64,000 bases of DNA from Croceibacterium_B sp963783195 (GCA_963783195.1 CAWAMV010000004.1:992001-1056000), one strand, 5' to 3'. Shown: positions 55,995-64,000, numbered from the stretch's first letter. Translations and numbers: made by a program. Notes: a model not told the origin generated them from the letters alone.

Positions 55995-56881
55995 GAGTGC
56001 GCCGCTCCGTGCTGAGCCATGTAGGCCGGAGCCTGGTCCTCGCCGCCGAACTTCGCAATGAAGCTGGCGAACAGCAGCTTGCATGCCTGGTACTGCGCGT
56101 CGATCACCCGCAGCGGCTCAAAATCCTTCGGGTTTTCCGTATGATACTTGACGAAGCTGTCGACGAAGACGTGCTTCAGGTTGGTCGAGATGTTCACCTT
56201 TGCGCTACCGCGGGCGATCGCCTTTGCGAATGTCTCGTCCGACAGGCCGGTTCCGCCGTGGAGCGCCATTGGAGTTCGGGTGAGGGTATTGATCGCTTCG
56301 ATCCGGTCGAAGTCGACCTTCGGCTCACCCTTGTAGAACCCGTGCGCGGTGCCCACGGCGCAAGCGAAGGCGCTGAGATCGAGCGCGTCGCAGAAGCGCC
56401 TGGCGTCTTCCGGATCGGTCAGCACCGAATCCTCTTCGGCCACGTGCATGTCGTCCTCGACGCCCATGATCTGGCCGAGTTCGGCCTCCATGCCCACACC
56501 GTACTTCTCGGCGATGTCGCGCACCCGCTTGGACATCTCGAGGTTCTCCTCGAACGGCAGGCTCGACGCGTCGATCATGATCGAGGTCCAGCCTTCGCGC
56601 GCGCAGGCCTCGATCATCGCGAGGTCCTTGCAGTGATCGAGGTGAAGGACGACCGGGACGGCCGAGTCGTCGGCCACGGTGCGCACCCACGAAACGATCT
56701 CGCGATGGCTCCAATACTGGATGGTTTTTGCGCTGGTCTGGCAGATGACCGGTGCGTTCAGCTCCTCGGCCGCGGCGACCATCGCCTTCGTGGTCCCGTA
56801 GTCGACCAAGTTGAAGGCCGCGACGGCATAGTGATTGTCCATCGCATGACGCAGCAGCGGCTTCATGTTCACGAGGGGCAT
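55991..56881 (-). CDS. Class II (zinc) ketose-bisphosphate aldolase
   Basis: The 296-residue protein is a class II fructose/tagatose-bisphosphate-type aldolase. Metal and catalytic landmarks are VVLHLDHCKD, MEAELGQIMGVEDD, the zinc His in VGTAHGFYKG and PMALHGGTGLSD, with SAKVNISTNL at the phosphate site. It is closer to the GatY/Fba short group than to E. coli FbaA. It is the first gene of an operon with a HAD phosphatase and DhaL/DhaK, so it probably acts on DHAP and an aldehyde or the reverse. Confidence 0.9.
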   Translation of the reverse strand: MPLVNMKPLLRHAMDNHYAVAAFNLVDYGTTKAMVAAAEELNAPVICQTSAKTIQYWSHREIVSWVRTVADDSAVPVVLHLDHCKDLAMIEACAREGWTSIMIDASSLPFEENLEMSKRVRDIAEKYGVGMEAELGQIMGVEDDMHVAEEDSVLTDPEDARRFCDALDLSAFACAVGTAHGFYKGEPKVDFDRIEAINTLTRTPMALHGGTGLSDETFAKAIARGSAKVNISTNLKHVFVDSFVKYHTENPKDFEPLRVIDAQYQACKLLFASFIAKFGGEDQAPAYMAQHGAAHS

Positions 56882-57009
56882 TTGCCGATTTCTCCCTGTC
56901 GCGCCCAGCCCCGTGGCCGGGCGATTCGCTTGCTGCCAGCCTAAACCAGCGAGCCCGCGGAGTCTTGTCCGTCCCGGCCTGTCGGGTCGAGCAGGACGGG
57001 CGGGATTGT

Positions 57010-57044
57010 CAAAAAAATGCCGTGGCCGCGAGGGGCCACGGCAT
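57010..57044 (-). terminator. Intrinsic terminator of the DUF6152 gene
   Basis: On the minus strand a perfect 11-bp stem ATGCCGTGGCC / GGCCACGGCAT with a 6-base loop is followed by seven T. It lies about 47 bases past the stop of the DUF6152 gene and insulates the aldolase operon from read-through. Confidence 0.88.
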
Positions 57045-57091
57045 CTTGCCCGACCGCGGCCGGGGCGGCGGGCCCCGGCCGCGGATCGCGA

Positions 57092-57508
57092 TTACTGAGC
57101 GCGCTTCGCAGCCGCCGCCACCGCTTCGGTGGTCGGGTTGCCGAGCGAAAGCTCGCGGCCGTCGGGGAAGCTGATCTCGGCAGCGCTGGCGCGGGTATCG
57201 CCGTCACGGGCCTGGAAAGCCTGGACGATGATCTTCGTGCCGGCCGGCAGCGAGTTCCTGTTCCAGCCACGACGCAGCAGGGCCGACGGGGCGCCGCCTT
57301 CCACGCGCCAGGTCTGGCCATTCGCCGTCTTGATGTGGATCCACGAGTGGGGGTTGACCCACTCGAACTTCACGACCGAGCCTTCCAGCTTGATCGGCTT
57401 GTTACGGTCGAACTCGGCGGCGAACGAGTGGTGGGCAATGGCAGTGCCCGCCGCGCCTACCGCCAGCAGGGCGCCGATGACGGCGTTCCGCATGGTCTTG
57501 ATACGCAT
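57092..57508 (-). CDS. DUF6152 family exported protein
   Basis: The 138-residue protein has a signal peptide (NAVIGALLAVGAAGTAIA) and starts its mature part with HHSFAAEFD, followed by KLEGSVVKFEWVNPHSWIHI, the hallmark of DUF6152. These small periplasmic proteins are common in sphingomonads and usually lie beside PQQ-type dehydrogenases; their function is not known. The paired HH at the new N terminus and further conserved His could bind metal. ATG at 57508 is preferred because AAGGAG lies 7 bases upstream. It is followed by a strong terminator. Confidence 0.82.
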   Translation of the reverse strand: MRIKTMRNAVIGALLAVGAAGTAIAHHSFAAEFDRNKPIKLEGSVVKFEWVNPHSWIHIKTANGQTWRVEGGAPSALLRRGWNRNSLPAGTKIIVQAFQARDGDTRASAAEISFPDGRELSLGNPTTEAVAAAAKRAQ

Positions 57509-57561
57509 TTTCAAACTCCTTGTTTTCTCAAATCAGTCGGTCGTTGCCGATCCCTCAAACC

Positions 57562-58389
57562 TTACTTTTCGATCCCCAGGCGCTTCTTCGCCGCGTCGTC
57601 CAGCGTGTCGTAGAGATCGCCATAGAGGTACATCTCCGCAAAGGGCACGCACTTGAACTCGAGCAGCTGCGCATTCTTTTCCATCCGCCGGTACAGCGGC
57701 ATGTCGATCGTCCACGGCTTCGTGTAGAGCTCCGGATCCTCGAAAGTAACCGAATAGTCCATGTGGTTCGGGCCCATCGGGGTGAACTTCTCGATGACCG
57801 TCGTGGTCGGCGCAACGAAGTTACCAGCACGGTCGAGCCAGGTTTCGCCGTTCTGCGAAAGAGTAGTCACGACCAGCGTATTTCCTTCCCAGCGACCGTA
57901 GGACGTTCCCATCCACGTATCGATTGGCGGAATACCGATGTCTCCCATCTGAATGACCCGGTTTGCCGAGGCATATTCATAGGCCATCAGGATATCGCCG
58001 CCGCCCTGGATGATCTGGAAAGGGTAGCCCATGTAGGTCGCCCGCGGGATGCCGGGGAGGTAGCAGGCCTTCTCCGGATCCTTGCCGCCGGCGCGCTTGT
58101 CGTCGCGCATCTTGAGCGCCTCGGGCTTGTACGGAATCGTGTTACCTTCGACCACGCCGAGGCTGGCCGGAATGGCGGCCTGGGCGCCGATCGCCCGTTC
58201 GGCCGGGTAGCTGGGCTGGGTCTGGGCCGAATGCGGTTCCAGGTTCCAGTTGGCCTCGTTGGCGGTCGTCCAGATCCCGTTGATATTCGGGTGTCCGCCG
58301 ATCGTGGCCGGATTGGGCGCTTGCTGTGCAAGCGCGGGCGCGGCGATGAAACAAGCGGCCGCGGCCGCAACCTTAAGAAACTTTCCCAT
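57562..58389 (-). CDS. Exported protein linked to PQQ dehydrogenase, function unknown
   Basis: The 275-residue protein has a signal peptide (FLKVAAAAACFIAAPALA). I do not know a named domain for it, but the stretches YLPGIPRATYMGYPFQIIQ, GRWEGNTLVVTT and EKFTPMGPNHMDYSVTFEDP are typical of a family found next to DUF6152 and PQQ-dependent dehydrogenases in sphingomonads and soil bacteria. The pattern GRWEGDTLVV occurs in secreted beta-rich proteins. ATG at 58389 is preferred over 58398, whose ribosome site would be too close. It is co-directional with the PQQ protein upstream (36 bases apart). Confidence 0.75.
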   Translation of the reverse strand: MGKFLKVAAAAACFIAAPALAQQAPNPATIGGHPNINGIWTTANEANWNLEPHSAQTQPSYPAERAIGAQAAIPASLGVVEGNTIPYKPEALKMRDDKRAGGKDPEKACYLPGIPRATYMGYPFQIIQGGGDILMAYEYASANRVIQMGDIGIPPIDTWMGTSYGRWEGNTLVVTTLSQNGETWLDRAGNFVAPTTTVIEKFTPMGPNHMDYSVTFEDPELYTKPWTIDMPLYRRMEKNAQLLEFKCVPFAEMYLYGDLYDTLDDAAKKRLGIEK

Positions 58390-58424
58390 CCCTGTCATTC
58401 CTCTCTCAAACCTCGGTTACCCTA

Positions 58425-60338
58425 TCAGCGAAGCGCGAAAGCGACAATCGTGCCGCCCGCGTTGATCGCCACGTATTGCTTGCCGCTCTTGCCCCGATAA
58501 CTCATCGGGTTGGCGTTGGCGTTGCCGCCGAGCGTGGCTTCCCACAGTTGCTTGCCGGTGTCCTCGTCGAAGGCACGGAATCGCTTGTCGTTGGTGGCGC
58601 CGACGAACACCAGTCCGCCTGCCGTTACCGAAGGGCCGGCGCTGCCGGAGTTGCCGACCAGTTGCTTGCCTTCCGGCAGGCCCTCGTTGAGGCCGAGCGG
58701 CACCGACCACTTTATCTTGCCTGTGTTGGCATCGACCGCGGTCAATGTCGACCACGGCGGCTTGTAGCACGGCGCAGTTGCCCCCTTCGGCCGGCCCTTG
58801 TCGTCGTACTCGCCGGAGATCGGCGCGACGAAGCTGTGAAAGGGGCCCTTTCCGTCGATGTAGGCCCGGTCGTACTCGGGCGCGACAGTGGCGTCGAAGC
58901 TGTAGGGTTTGTCGCCGACCACCTTTTCGACCCAGCCGATCAGCGAACCGTTCTGCGCGTTGGCGAACACCAGGCCGGTCCGGGGATCGACAGCGGTGCC
59001 GCCCCAGTTGACCCCGCCCGTTCCGCCGGGAAACTGGATCGTGGAGCGCGGCGGTGCGTCGGCGGCCTTGAACATGAACGGTGTGAACGGTCCCGCGTTG
59101 AAGAAACCGCCCGACCGCTGCCACATGTCGCGGCAGGCCTTGGCGTGTTCTGGCGTGGTGTCTTCCGCGGTCACCATGTCCTGATAGGTCATCTCGACAC
59201 GGCTCAGGGGCGGGGTGACCACCGGGAAGGGCTGCGTCGGGCTGTAATACTCGCCCGGGACGTCGCCGGGGGGGACGGGGCGCTCCTCTACCGCGTGCAC
59301 TGGCTCGCCGGTCTCGGCGTCGAGCACAAAGAACATGCTCGACTTGCCGACGTTGGCGATGACCTTTTCCTTGCCGCCGCCAGGCGGACTCACCGTGAAG
59401 AGCGGGCCCGCGTAGCTCATGTCGATGTCCCACAAGTCGTGGTGCACCGTCTGGAAGTGCCACTTGTACTTGCCGGTCTTCAGGTCGACCGCAACGACCG
59501 AGTTGCCGAACACGTTCGAGCCTGGGCGATCGCCGCCGTAATAATTGTGCGCCGGGCCAGCGATCGGAAGGTAGGCCGTGCCGGTGCTTTCATCGACCGT
59601 CGCCTGGAAGCCCCACATGTTGGTCCCCCCGCGGTCCTTCCAGCCTTCGCCCCAGGTCTCGTTGTAGGGCTGACCGGGATCGGGTGTGGTGTCGAATTCC
59701 CACAGCTTCTTGCCCGTGACCACGTCATAGGCTCGCGGATTGCCGGGGTTGCCCTGCGGGCTTTCGAGCGAGGCCGCGCCGACGATCGCGACATTGCCGC
59801 TAACGGTCGGCACGCCGCCGTAGGCCTGGGCCATTTCGACTTCGCCGTTCTTGCCGAAGCTGGCCACCTTCTTGCCGGTCCTGGCATCGAGTCCAATCAG
59901 GCGGGAGCCCGACGTCACGAGAATGCGCGGGCCCTTGCCCTTCTCGCCCGCCCAGTACGCCACGCCGCGGCCGGACATCTGTCCACCGCCACCGCCGTTC
60001 GGGCCGGCGTCGGCCTTGCGCGGCTCCTCGAATACCCAGACCTCGTTCCCGGTGTCGGCATCGAGCGCGATAACCCTGGTGCCGGCCGACACGTACATGG
60101 TCCCGTCGACCACAAGCGGCACCGCGGAATTGAAGCCCTTGAGCGCATAGGTCCACGCTTGCCCGAGTGAACCGACATTCGACTTGTTGATATCGTCCAG
60201 CGGGGAAAAGCGGGTCGAGGCAGGATCGCGGTCGATGGAACGCCAGTCGCCCGCGGGAAATCCCGAATCGCCCTGCGCCGCCAGCGGCGCCGCAAGGGCG
60301 ACGCATGCAGCCAGTCCTGCTCGTGCTGCCAAACGCAT
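58425..60338 (-). CDS. PQQ-type beta-propeller dehydrogenase
   Basis: The 637-residue periplasmic protein has a signal peptide (AARAGLAACVALAAPLAA) and an eight-bladed quinoprotein propeller with repeated W-docking blades, for example DADTGNEVWVFEEP, DLKTGKYKWHFQTVHHDLWD, DAETGEPVHAVEERP, DEDTGKQLWEATLGGN. DPASTRFSPLDDINKSNVGSLGQAWTY is the usual N-terminal start. No haem c motif is present, so electrons would go to a separate acceptor. The alcohol or polyol substrate is unknown. It is divergent from the paired membrane proteins, across a 327-base promoter region. Confidence 0.88.
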   Translation of the reverse strand: MRLAARAGLAACVALAAPLAAQGDSGFPAGDWRSIDRDPASTRFSPLDDINKSNVGSLGQAWTYALKGFNSAVPLVVDGTMYVSAGTRVIALDADTGNEVWVFEEPRKADAGPNGGGGGQMSGRGVAYWAGEKGKGPRILVTSGSRLIGLDARTGKKVASFGKNGEVEMAQAYGGVPTVSGNVAIVGAASLESPQGNPGNPRAYDVVTGKKLWEFDTTPDPGQPYNETWGEGWKDRGGTNMWGFQATVDESTGTAYLPIAGPAHNYYGGDRPGSNVFGNSVVAVDLKTGKYKWHFQTVHHDLWDIDMSYAGPLFTVSPPGGGKEKVIANVGKSSMFFVLDAETGEPVHAVEERPVPPGDVPGEYYSPTQPFPVVTPPLSRVEMTYQDMVTAEDTTPEHAKACRDMWQRSGGFFNAGPFTPFMFKAADAPPRSTIQFPGGTGGVNWGGTAVDPRTGLVFANAQNGSLIGWVEKVVGDKPYSFDATVAPEYDRAYIDGKGPFHSFVAPISGEYDDKGRPKGATAPCYKPPWSTLTAVDANTGKIKWSVPLGLNEGLPEGKQLVGNSGSAGPSVTAGGLVFVGATNDKRFRAFDEDTGKQLWEATLGGNANANPMSYRGKSGKQYVAINAGGTIVAFALR

Positions 60339-60665
60339 CCTCAGCCCCCTCGTCCGAATCGGTTGCCGGCGCACCTCGGGATGCGCCGAATTGACTTTGT
60401 CCCATTTAGAGCGTCGTTTGGACTTTGACAACGCTTTGTCGCCTGCGCTACCGCGAAATTGCCTCTGGGCGAGGCGGGGCGTATCTAATCGTATGCGACG
60501 GGGCAACTCGGGGCATCATTACTTCGCAAGCCATCTTGCCAGACAAGTTTGATTCTTGCAAAAACTGGCGTCGCTAGCCAAAGCAGGGGCCCGCAAGGGT
60601 CGAGAGAGAAAATAATTTGGGGGAGCGGCCTTGGCCGTTCCGGCAACAAGGGAACGGGCAGTCCA
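60339..60665. promoter_or_regulatory. Divergent promoter region of PQQ protein and membrane-protein pair
   Basis: This 327-base gap is AT-richer than its surroundings. GACTTTG occurs twice 28 bases apart (60393-60399 and 60421-60427), close to a TTGTCA on the minus strand that could be a -35 box for the PQQ gene. CTTGCCAGACAAG and CTTGCAAAA lie near 60528-60564, upstream of the membrane protein. The elements are suggestive only. Confidence 0.4.
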
Positions 60666-61193
60666 ATGGGCGACATGCTTTACAATTTCACCGAGTGGTT
60701 GCGCTCGACGCCGCTGACGGAGTTCTCGCTCTGGATTGCGGATTCGGGCCTGAGCAGCCTCATCGTGACACACTTCTGGGCGATTCCGACGATCCAGGTA
60801 TTCCACATTCTCGCGATTGCAGCGGCATTCGGTTCGGTAATGATGATCACGCTGCGTGTCTTCGAGTTCGCAGGTATGAGCCGCACGCTGGCCGAGACCG
60901 AGCGGCGCTACGTTCGCTGGATCTGGTGGAGCGGGCTCGTGCTGCTGCTGTCGGGTGTGGGCCTGATCGTCGGCGAGCCGATCCGCGAGCTGATCAATCC
61001 GATCTTCTGGATCAAAATGGGTCTCGTCGTCGTGGCGATAATCGCCAGCCTGACGTTTCACGGCCGGGTCATGAAGCGCCTTGCCGGGGGCGGGGTCGTG
61101 ACCGGCGGCATCAAGGCCGCCTCTCTCGCCATCATCGTATTGTGGTGCGTCATCATGCTGTGCGGTCGCTGGATCGCCTATGCGCCGGTTTAA
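60666..61193 (+). CDS. DUF6644-type membrane protein, first of a paralogous pair
   Basis: The 175-residue protein has about four membrane helices. Conserved features shared with the next gene are P-T-x3-x-H in the first helix (IPTIQVFHILA), INPIFW-x-K in the third region, a His in LTFHGRV and the C-terminal GRWIAY. Two helix-borne histidines could ligate haem b. It lies divergently from a PQQ dehydrogenase and convergently with a second, so it may be a membrane partner in electron transfer. ATG at 60666 is chosen from the GGGAACGGGC upstream context. Confidence 0.75.
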   Translation: MGDMLYNFTEWLRSTPLTEFSLWIADSGLSSLIVTHFWAIPTIQVFHILAIAAAFGSVMMITLRVFEFAGMSRTLAETERRYVRWIWWSGLVLLLSGVGLIVGEPIRELINPIFWIKMGLVVVAIIASLTFHGRVMKRLAGGGVVTGGIKAASLAIIVLWCVIMLCGRWIAYAPV

Positions 61194-61204
61194 GGAGCCT
61201 TTCG

Positions 61205-61720
61205 ATGTCGATGTATCCTGAACCGACCAATATCTGGGAATTGATCGAGTACTCGGGCCTCGGCACGACCATTGCCGAATCCACCTGGATGTTCCCCACC
61301 CTCGAGACGCTGCACGTCATATCGTTCGTCGTCGTGCTCGGTACCATCTTCGTGATGGACCTGCGCATGCTCGGCTGGACCTCTAACAAGTTTGCGGTCA
61401 CCGCGACGGCGAAGGACACCCTGCCGTGGACCTGGGGCGCCTTCGTCTGTGCCGCAATCACCGGCCTCCTGCTCTTCAGCAGCAAGGCGACGAGCTACGT
61501 CATCAACCCGTTCTTCCTGTGGAAGCTGGCGCTCATCGCTCTCGCCGGGCTCAACATGATGTACTTTCATTTCATGACCTGGCGCACCGTCGAGCACTGG
61601 GACAAGGACGCGACGATGCCTGGGGCCGCGAAGGTCAATGCCGCGCTGTCGCTGATCTTCTGGATCCTGGTGGTGTTCTTCGGCCGTGCGATCGGCTTCA
61701 CGCTCAGCATGTTCTACTGA
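61205..61720 (+). CDS. DUF6644-type membrane protein, second of a paralogous pair
   Basis: The 171-residue protein is a clear paralogue of the gene just upstream: FPTLETLHVIS matches IPTIQVFHILA, VINPFFLWKLALIAL matches LINPIFWIKMGLVVV, YFHFMTW matches TFHGRVM, and GRAIGF matches GRWIAY. It has about four membrane helices and retains both histidines. The 11-base gap (GGAGCC ribosome site) makes the pair co-translated. Its end is followed by a strong terminator. The role is unknown; a haem-binding membrane anchor is a testable idea. Confidence 0.75.
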   Translation: MSMYPEPTNIWELIEYSGLGTTIAESTWMFPTLETLHVISFVVVLGTIFVMDLRMLGWTSNKFAVTATAKDTLPWTWGAFVCAAITGLLLFSSKATSYVINPFFLWKLALIALAGLNMMYFHFMTWRTVEHWDKDATMPGAAKVNAALSLIFWILVVFFGRAIGFTLSMFY

Positions 61721-61745
61721 GCACGAGGAAAATTCGAAGAGAGGG

Positions 61746-61774
61746 AAGGGCCGGCGCGCTGCGCCGGCCCTTTT
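61746..61774. terminator. Strong intrinsic terminator
   Basis: A perfect 12-bp stem AAGGGCCGGCGC / GCGCCGGCCCTT with loop GCT is followed by TTC on the plus strand. It lies between the convergent membrane-protein and PQQ dehydrogenase genes and can serve both. Confidence 0.85.
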
Positions 61775-63883
61775 CTATTGCGCTTGCGGCAGCGTGAAGA
61801 CGTAGATCGACGAGCTGTTGACCGACGGCAGCTGCGTCTCCGGGATCAGGTCGGGAATGCCGAACGAGAGCGGATTGCCCGCGCCGGTCACCATCGCGAC
61901 ATATTGCTTGCCGTCGATCGCGTAGGTGATCGCCGATGCGTTGGGCACGCCGGTCACGCCGGTGCGCCACAGCTCCTTGCCGCTCGACTGGTCGTAAGCG
62001 ACGAATTGGCGATCCATCCACCCGGTGAACAACAGGCCACCGGCGGTTGTCAGAACGCCCATGTCGGGGGTCTGCCGGTTGCGCGTCTCCCACAGGATCT
62101 TGCCCGTCTGGAAGTCAATCGCCTGCAGCATGCCGAAATTGCCGTCGCTGTCCGGCGGTGCGGCATAGACGGCGTTGACCCCGGTACTCAGGAACCCGGC
62201 GCCAACAGCCGGCGTCAGGTCGGTGCATGTGTCGCGCGCGGCCACGAACAGCACCCGCGTGTTGGGGTTCCACGAGGTCGGATTCCAGTTGCGGCCGCCG
62301 CCACCATGGGGACACGTGAAGACCGGGCCCTTGTCGCGTCCGGGAATCTTGTCGGGCCGGACGTGCTTGTCGCCGGTTTCCGGGTCAATCCGGTCGATGT
62401 AGTCCTGGTATCCCTGGTCGATCGTCTTGATGTACTTGCCGGTCTGGGCGTCGAGGGCGTCGAACAGTCCGTTCTTGCCGCCGGTGATGACCACTCGCCG
62501 GTCCTTGCCATCGACCTTGATCGTGGCGACCGTCCGGTCGAATACCCAGTCCAGGTCGAACTGGTCGTTGCGCGTGTGTTGGTAATGCCAAACGAGCTTG
62601 CCTGTGCGTGGTTCGAAAGCCAGCGTGCTCTCGGTAAACAGCGCATCGTTGTTCTCGCCCGGCTTGAGATCGCGCAGCGGGCCGGTGTCGTAAGTGTTGC
62701 CCACGCCCCAAAGCGCAAGACCGGTGACCGGATCGTAGGACCCGGAAGTCCAGACCGAACCGCCCTTGCGGGTATCGCCCGGCTGGCCGTTCCAGGTTTC
62801 CCCGCCGACCTGACCCGGCTTGGCTACCGTCTCGAAAGTCCACAGATGCTTGCCACTGGCAATGTCGAACGCGGCGATGATTCCGCCGCCGGCGGCCTGC
62901 GTCGCGAGACCCTGCATGACGACGCCGTCAGCCGCCAACGGGCCGCCCGGTATCCGCATCCCCTCGCTGCCGGGTATCGGGCTGTCCCACTCGACTTCGC
63001 CCGTCTGTGCATTGAGCGCGACCATGTGGTTATCGGACGTGGCGGTCAGGACCTTGTCGCCCCACAGGGCGATCGTCTTGCGTGAATTGAGCGCGGTCTT
63101 CGGCGGCAGTTCACGCTCGTAACGCCACAATTGCCGCCCGGTTGCCGCATCGAAGGCGAAGACGTTGTCGCCGTAACCGAAAACGTAGAGCACGCCGTTG
63201 TGCACCAGCGGTTCGTTCATGTTCACGCCAGCGGGGAGTGCCTGCGCCCAGGCGATCGTCAGGTTCTCGACGTTGCTTCTGTCGATCTGCTTCAGTGGCG
63301 AATAGCCGAGACCAAGATGACTTCGCCGCCAGGCCGGCCATTCGTCCGCCGGGGGGTCGGCCAGAAGCGCATCGGTCACCGGCTGGTAGGTCGCCAGCGG
63401 ATTGGCGATCGGCGGGCCGGGCGGAAGCGGGGAAACGCGGGTCGACAAGCCGCCGACGCCGACCTCGCCAGCAGGCAGGCTCAGCGCGGCGAGCTTCCCG
63501 TTGCCGGCGTCGATAGCATCGGTCGTTCGAACCCGGTTCTCGCGCATGATGAACGCCAGGATTGCCGCGTACTCTGCGTCCGACAGGGAACCAGCCTGGC
63601 CAGGCGGCATGTTGGCGTGGATGTACTTGTATAGATCGGCCGCGCTGGCGCTGCCCGCGCCCCACTTGCTGAGAAACGAAGGGCCGGTCAGTGCTTGCGC
63701 GAACGTACCTTGCAGCTCGTCACCGTGGCACGACGCGCAGTTCGCCAGATAGAGCGGCTTGCCCTGTTCCGCCTGCTGCGCGAATGGCGTCAGTCCTTGA
63801 GCCAGCGCTCCACCGCCAAGCGCGCTGAGGCCCGCTACGGAAAGGAAGAGCGGCAAGCGCCGCCCCTTGTTCGACAGCGCCAT
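61775..63883 (-). CDS. Quinohemoprotein: N-terminal cytochrome c fused to PQQ-type propeller dehydrogenase
   Basis: The 702-residue exported protein has a signal peptide (FLSVAGLSALGGGALA), a cytochrome c domain at about residues 30-120 with haem motif CASCH and axial Met in NMPPGQAG, and then a PQQ propeller (WRRSHLGLGYSPLKQIDRSNVENL, DAATGRQLWRYERE, DFQTGKILWETRN, GGLLFTGWMDRQF). In ordinary type II quinohemoprotein alcohol dehydrogenases the cytochrome domain follows the propeller; here it precedes it. Electrons from alcohol oxidation would pass internally to haem c and on to a membrane or soluble carrier. The substrate is unknown. Confidence 0.9.
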   Translation of the reverse strand: MALSNKGRRLPLFLSVAGLSALGGGALAQGLTPFAQQAEQGKPLYLANCASCHGDELQGTFAQALTGPSFLSKWGAGSASAADLYKYIHANMPPGQAGSLSDAEYAAILAFIMRENRVRTTDAIDAGNGKLAALSLPAGEVGVGGLSTRVSPLPPGPPIANPLATYQPVTDALLADPPADEWPAWRRSHLGLGYSPLKQIDRSNVENLTIAWAQALPAGVNMNEPLVHNGVLYVFGYGDNVFAFDAATGRQLWRYERELPPKTALNSRKTIALWGDKVLTATSDNHMVALNAQTGEVEWDSPIPGSEGMRIPGGPLAADGVVMQGLATQAAGGGIIAAFDIASGKHLWTFETVAKPGQVGGETWNGQPGDTRKGGSVWTSGSYDPVTGLALWGVGNTYDTGPLRDLKPGENNDALFTESTLAFEPRTGKLVWHYQHTRNDQFDLDWVFDRTVATIKVDGKDRRVVITGGKNGLFDALDAQTGKYIKTIDQGYQDYIDRIDPETGDKHVRPDKIPGRDKGPVFTCPHGGGGRNWNPTSWNPNTRVLFVAARDTCTDLTPAVGAGFLSTGVNAVYAAPPDSDGNFGMLQAIDFQTGKILWETRNRQTPDMGVLTTAGGLLFTGWMDRQFVAYDQSSGKELWRTGVTGVPNASAITYAIDGKQYVAMVTGAGNPLSFGIPDLIPETQLPSVNSSSIYVFTLPQAQ

Positions 63884-63911
63884 ACCTCTCCTCCCTCGAT
63901 CTTCTTTTTCG

Positions 63912-64000
63912 TTATCCGACCGGCTCGATGCCGAGCGGCTTGGCGACGTCGCGATTGAACAGCGCCTCGTAGAGCTCGTGCTGGGCCATCGTCATGGTGT
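63912..64000 (-). CDS. 3' end of an unidentified gene
   Basis: The last 28 codons of a minus-strand gene are visible, ending ...AQHELYEALFNRDVAKPLGIEPVG and TAA at 63912-63914. The segment is too short for a reliable family assignment. The gene lies just upstream of the quinohemoprotein gene (28 bases) and is probably in the same operon. Confidence 0.55.
   Translation of the reverse strand, partial: TMTMAQHELYEALFNRDVAKPLGIEPVG

Overview
The window is high-GC chromosomal DNA from an alphaproteobacterium, most likely a sphingomonad (Sphingomonadales: Sphingomonadaceae or Erythrobacteraceae). The pointers are a LigW-type decarboxylase, large TonB-dependent receptors, a FecI/FecR/receptor set, HWE-family histidine kinases, DUF1674 and DUF6152/DUF6644-type small proteins, and PQQ-type dehydrogenases. 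The genus cannot be fixed from the sequence alone. No phage, insertion sequence, CRISPR array, rRNA or replication origin was seen. One tRNA (Lys, TTT) is present.

Layout. 0-16.3 kb is a catabolic region: a GMC oxidoreductase, a DUF3237 protein, a TonB-dependent receptor, and a mostly minus-strand run (SnoaL-like protein, aldehyde dehydrogenase, LigW-type decarboxylase, MFS carrier, benzoylformate-decarboxylase-like enzyme). A second MFS carrier and a divergent plus-strand operon of two SnoaL-like proteins and an SDR follow. It reads as import and stepwise oxidation/decarboxylation of an aromatic compound. 16.3-37.7 kb is mainly housekeeping: msrB, PBP1A, a Deg protease with hflKC, mrp, a molybdo-hydroxylase-like protein, hemH, DUF1674, rsmB, a flavoprotein, a HWE kinase/response regulator pair, msrA, an exported methyltransferase with a CAG-encoded polyglutamine tract, aguB, a family-5 UDG, folK and tRNA-Lys. 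37.8-44.9 kb holds an autotransporter downstream of a FecI-FecR-receptor cell-surface signalling set. 45-50.3 kb has mmsA and the sulfate-assimilation operon cysD-cysNC-cysQ. 50.4-53.5 kb encodes a two-gene phosphorelay. 53.5-56.9 kb is an aldolase-HAD-dhaL-dhaK operon. 57-64 kb carries DUF6152, a companion secreted protein, two PQQ-type beta-propeller dehydrogenases, and a divergent pair of paralogous membrane proteins with conserved histidines that could serve the dehydrogenases.

Five otherwise well-conserved minus-strand genes (TonB receptor, benzoylformate-decarboxylase-like enzyme, hflC, msrA, autotransporter) are each broken by exactly one extra base. Because hflC and msrA are normally intact and all five breaks have the same sign, insertion errors in the assembly are more likely than real gene decay. 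The genes are described here as if repaired, and marked as frameshifted.
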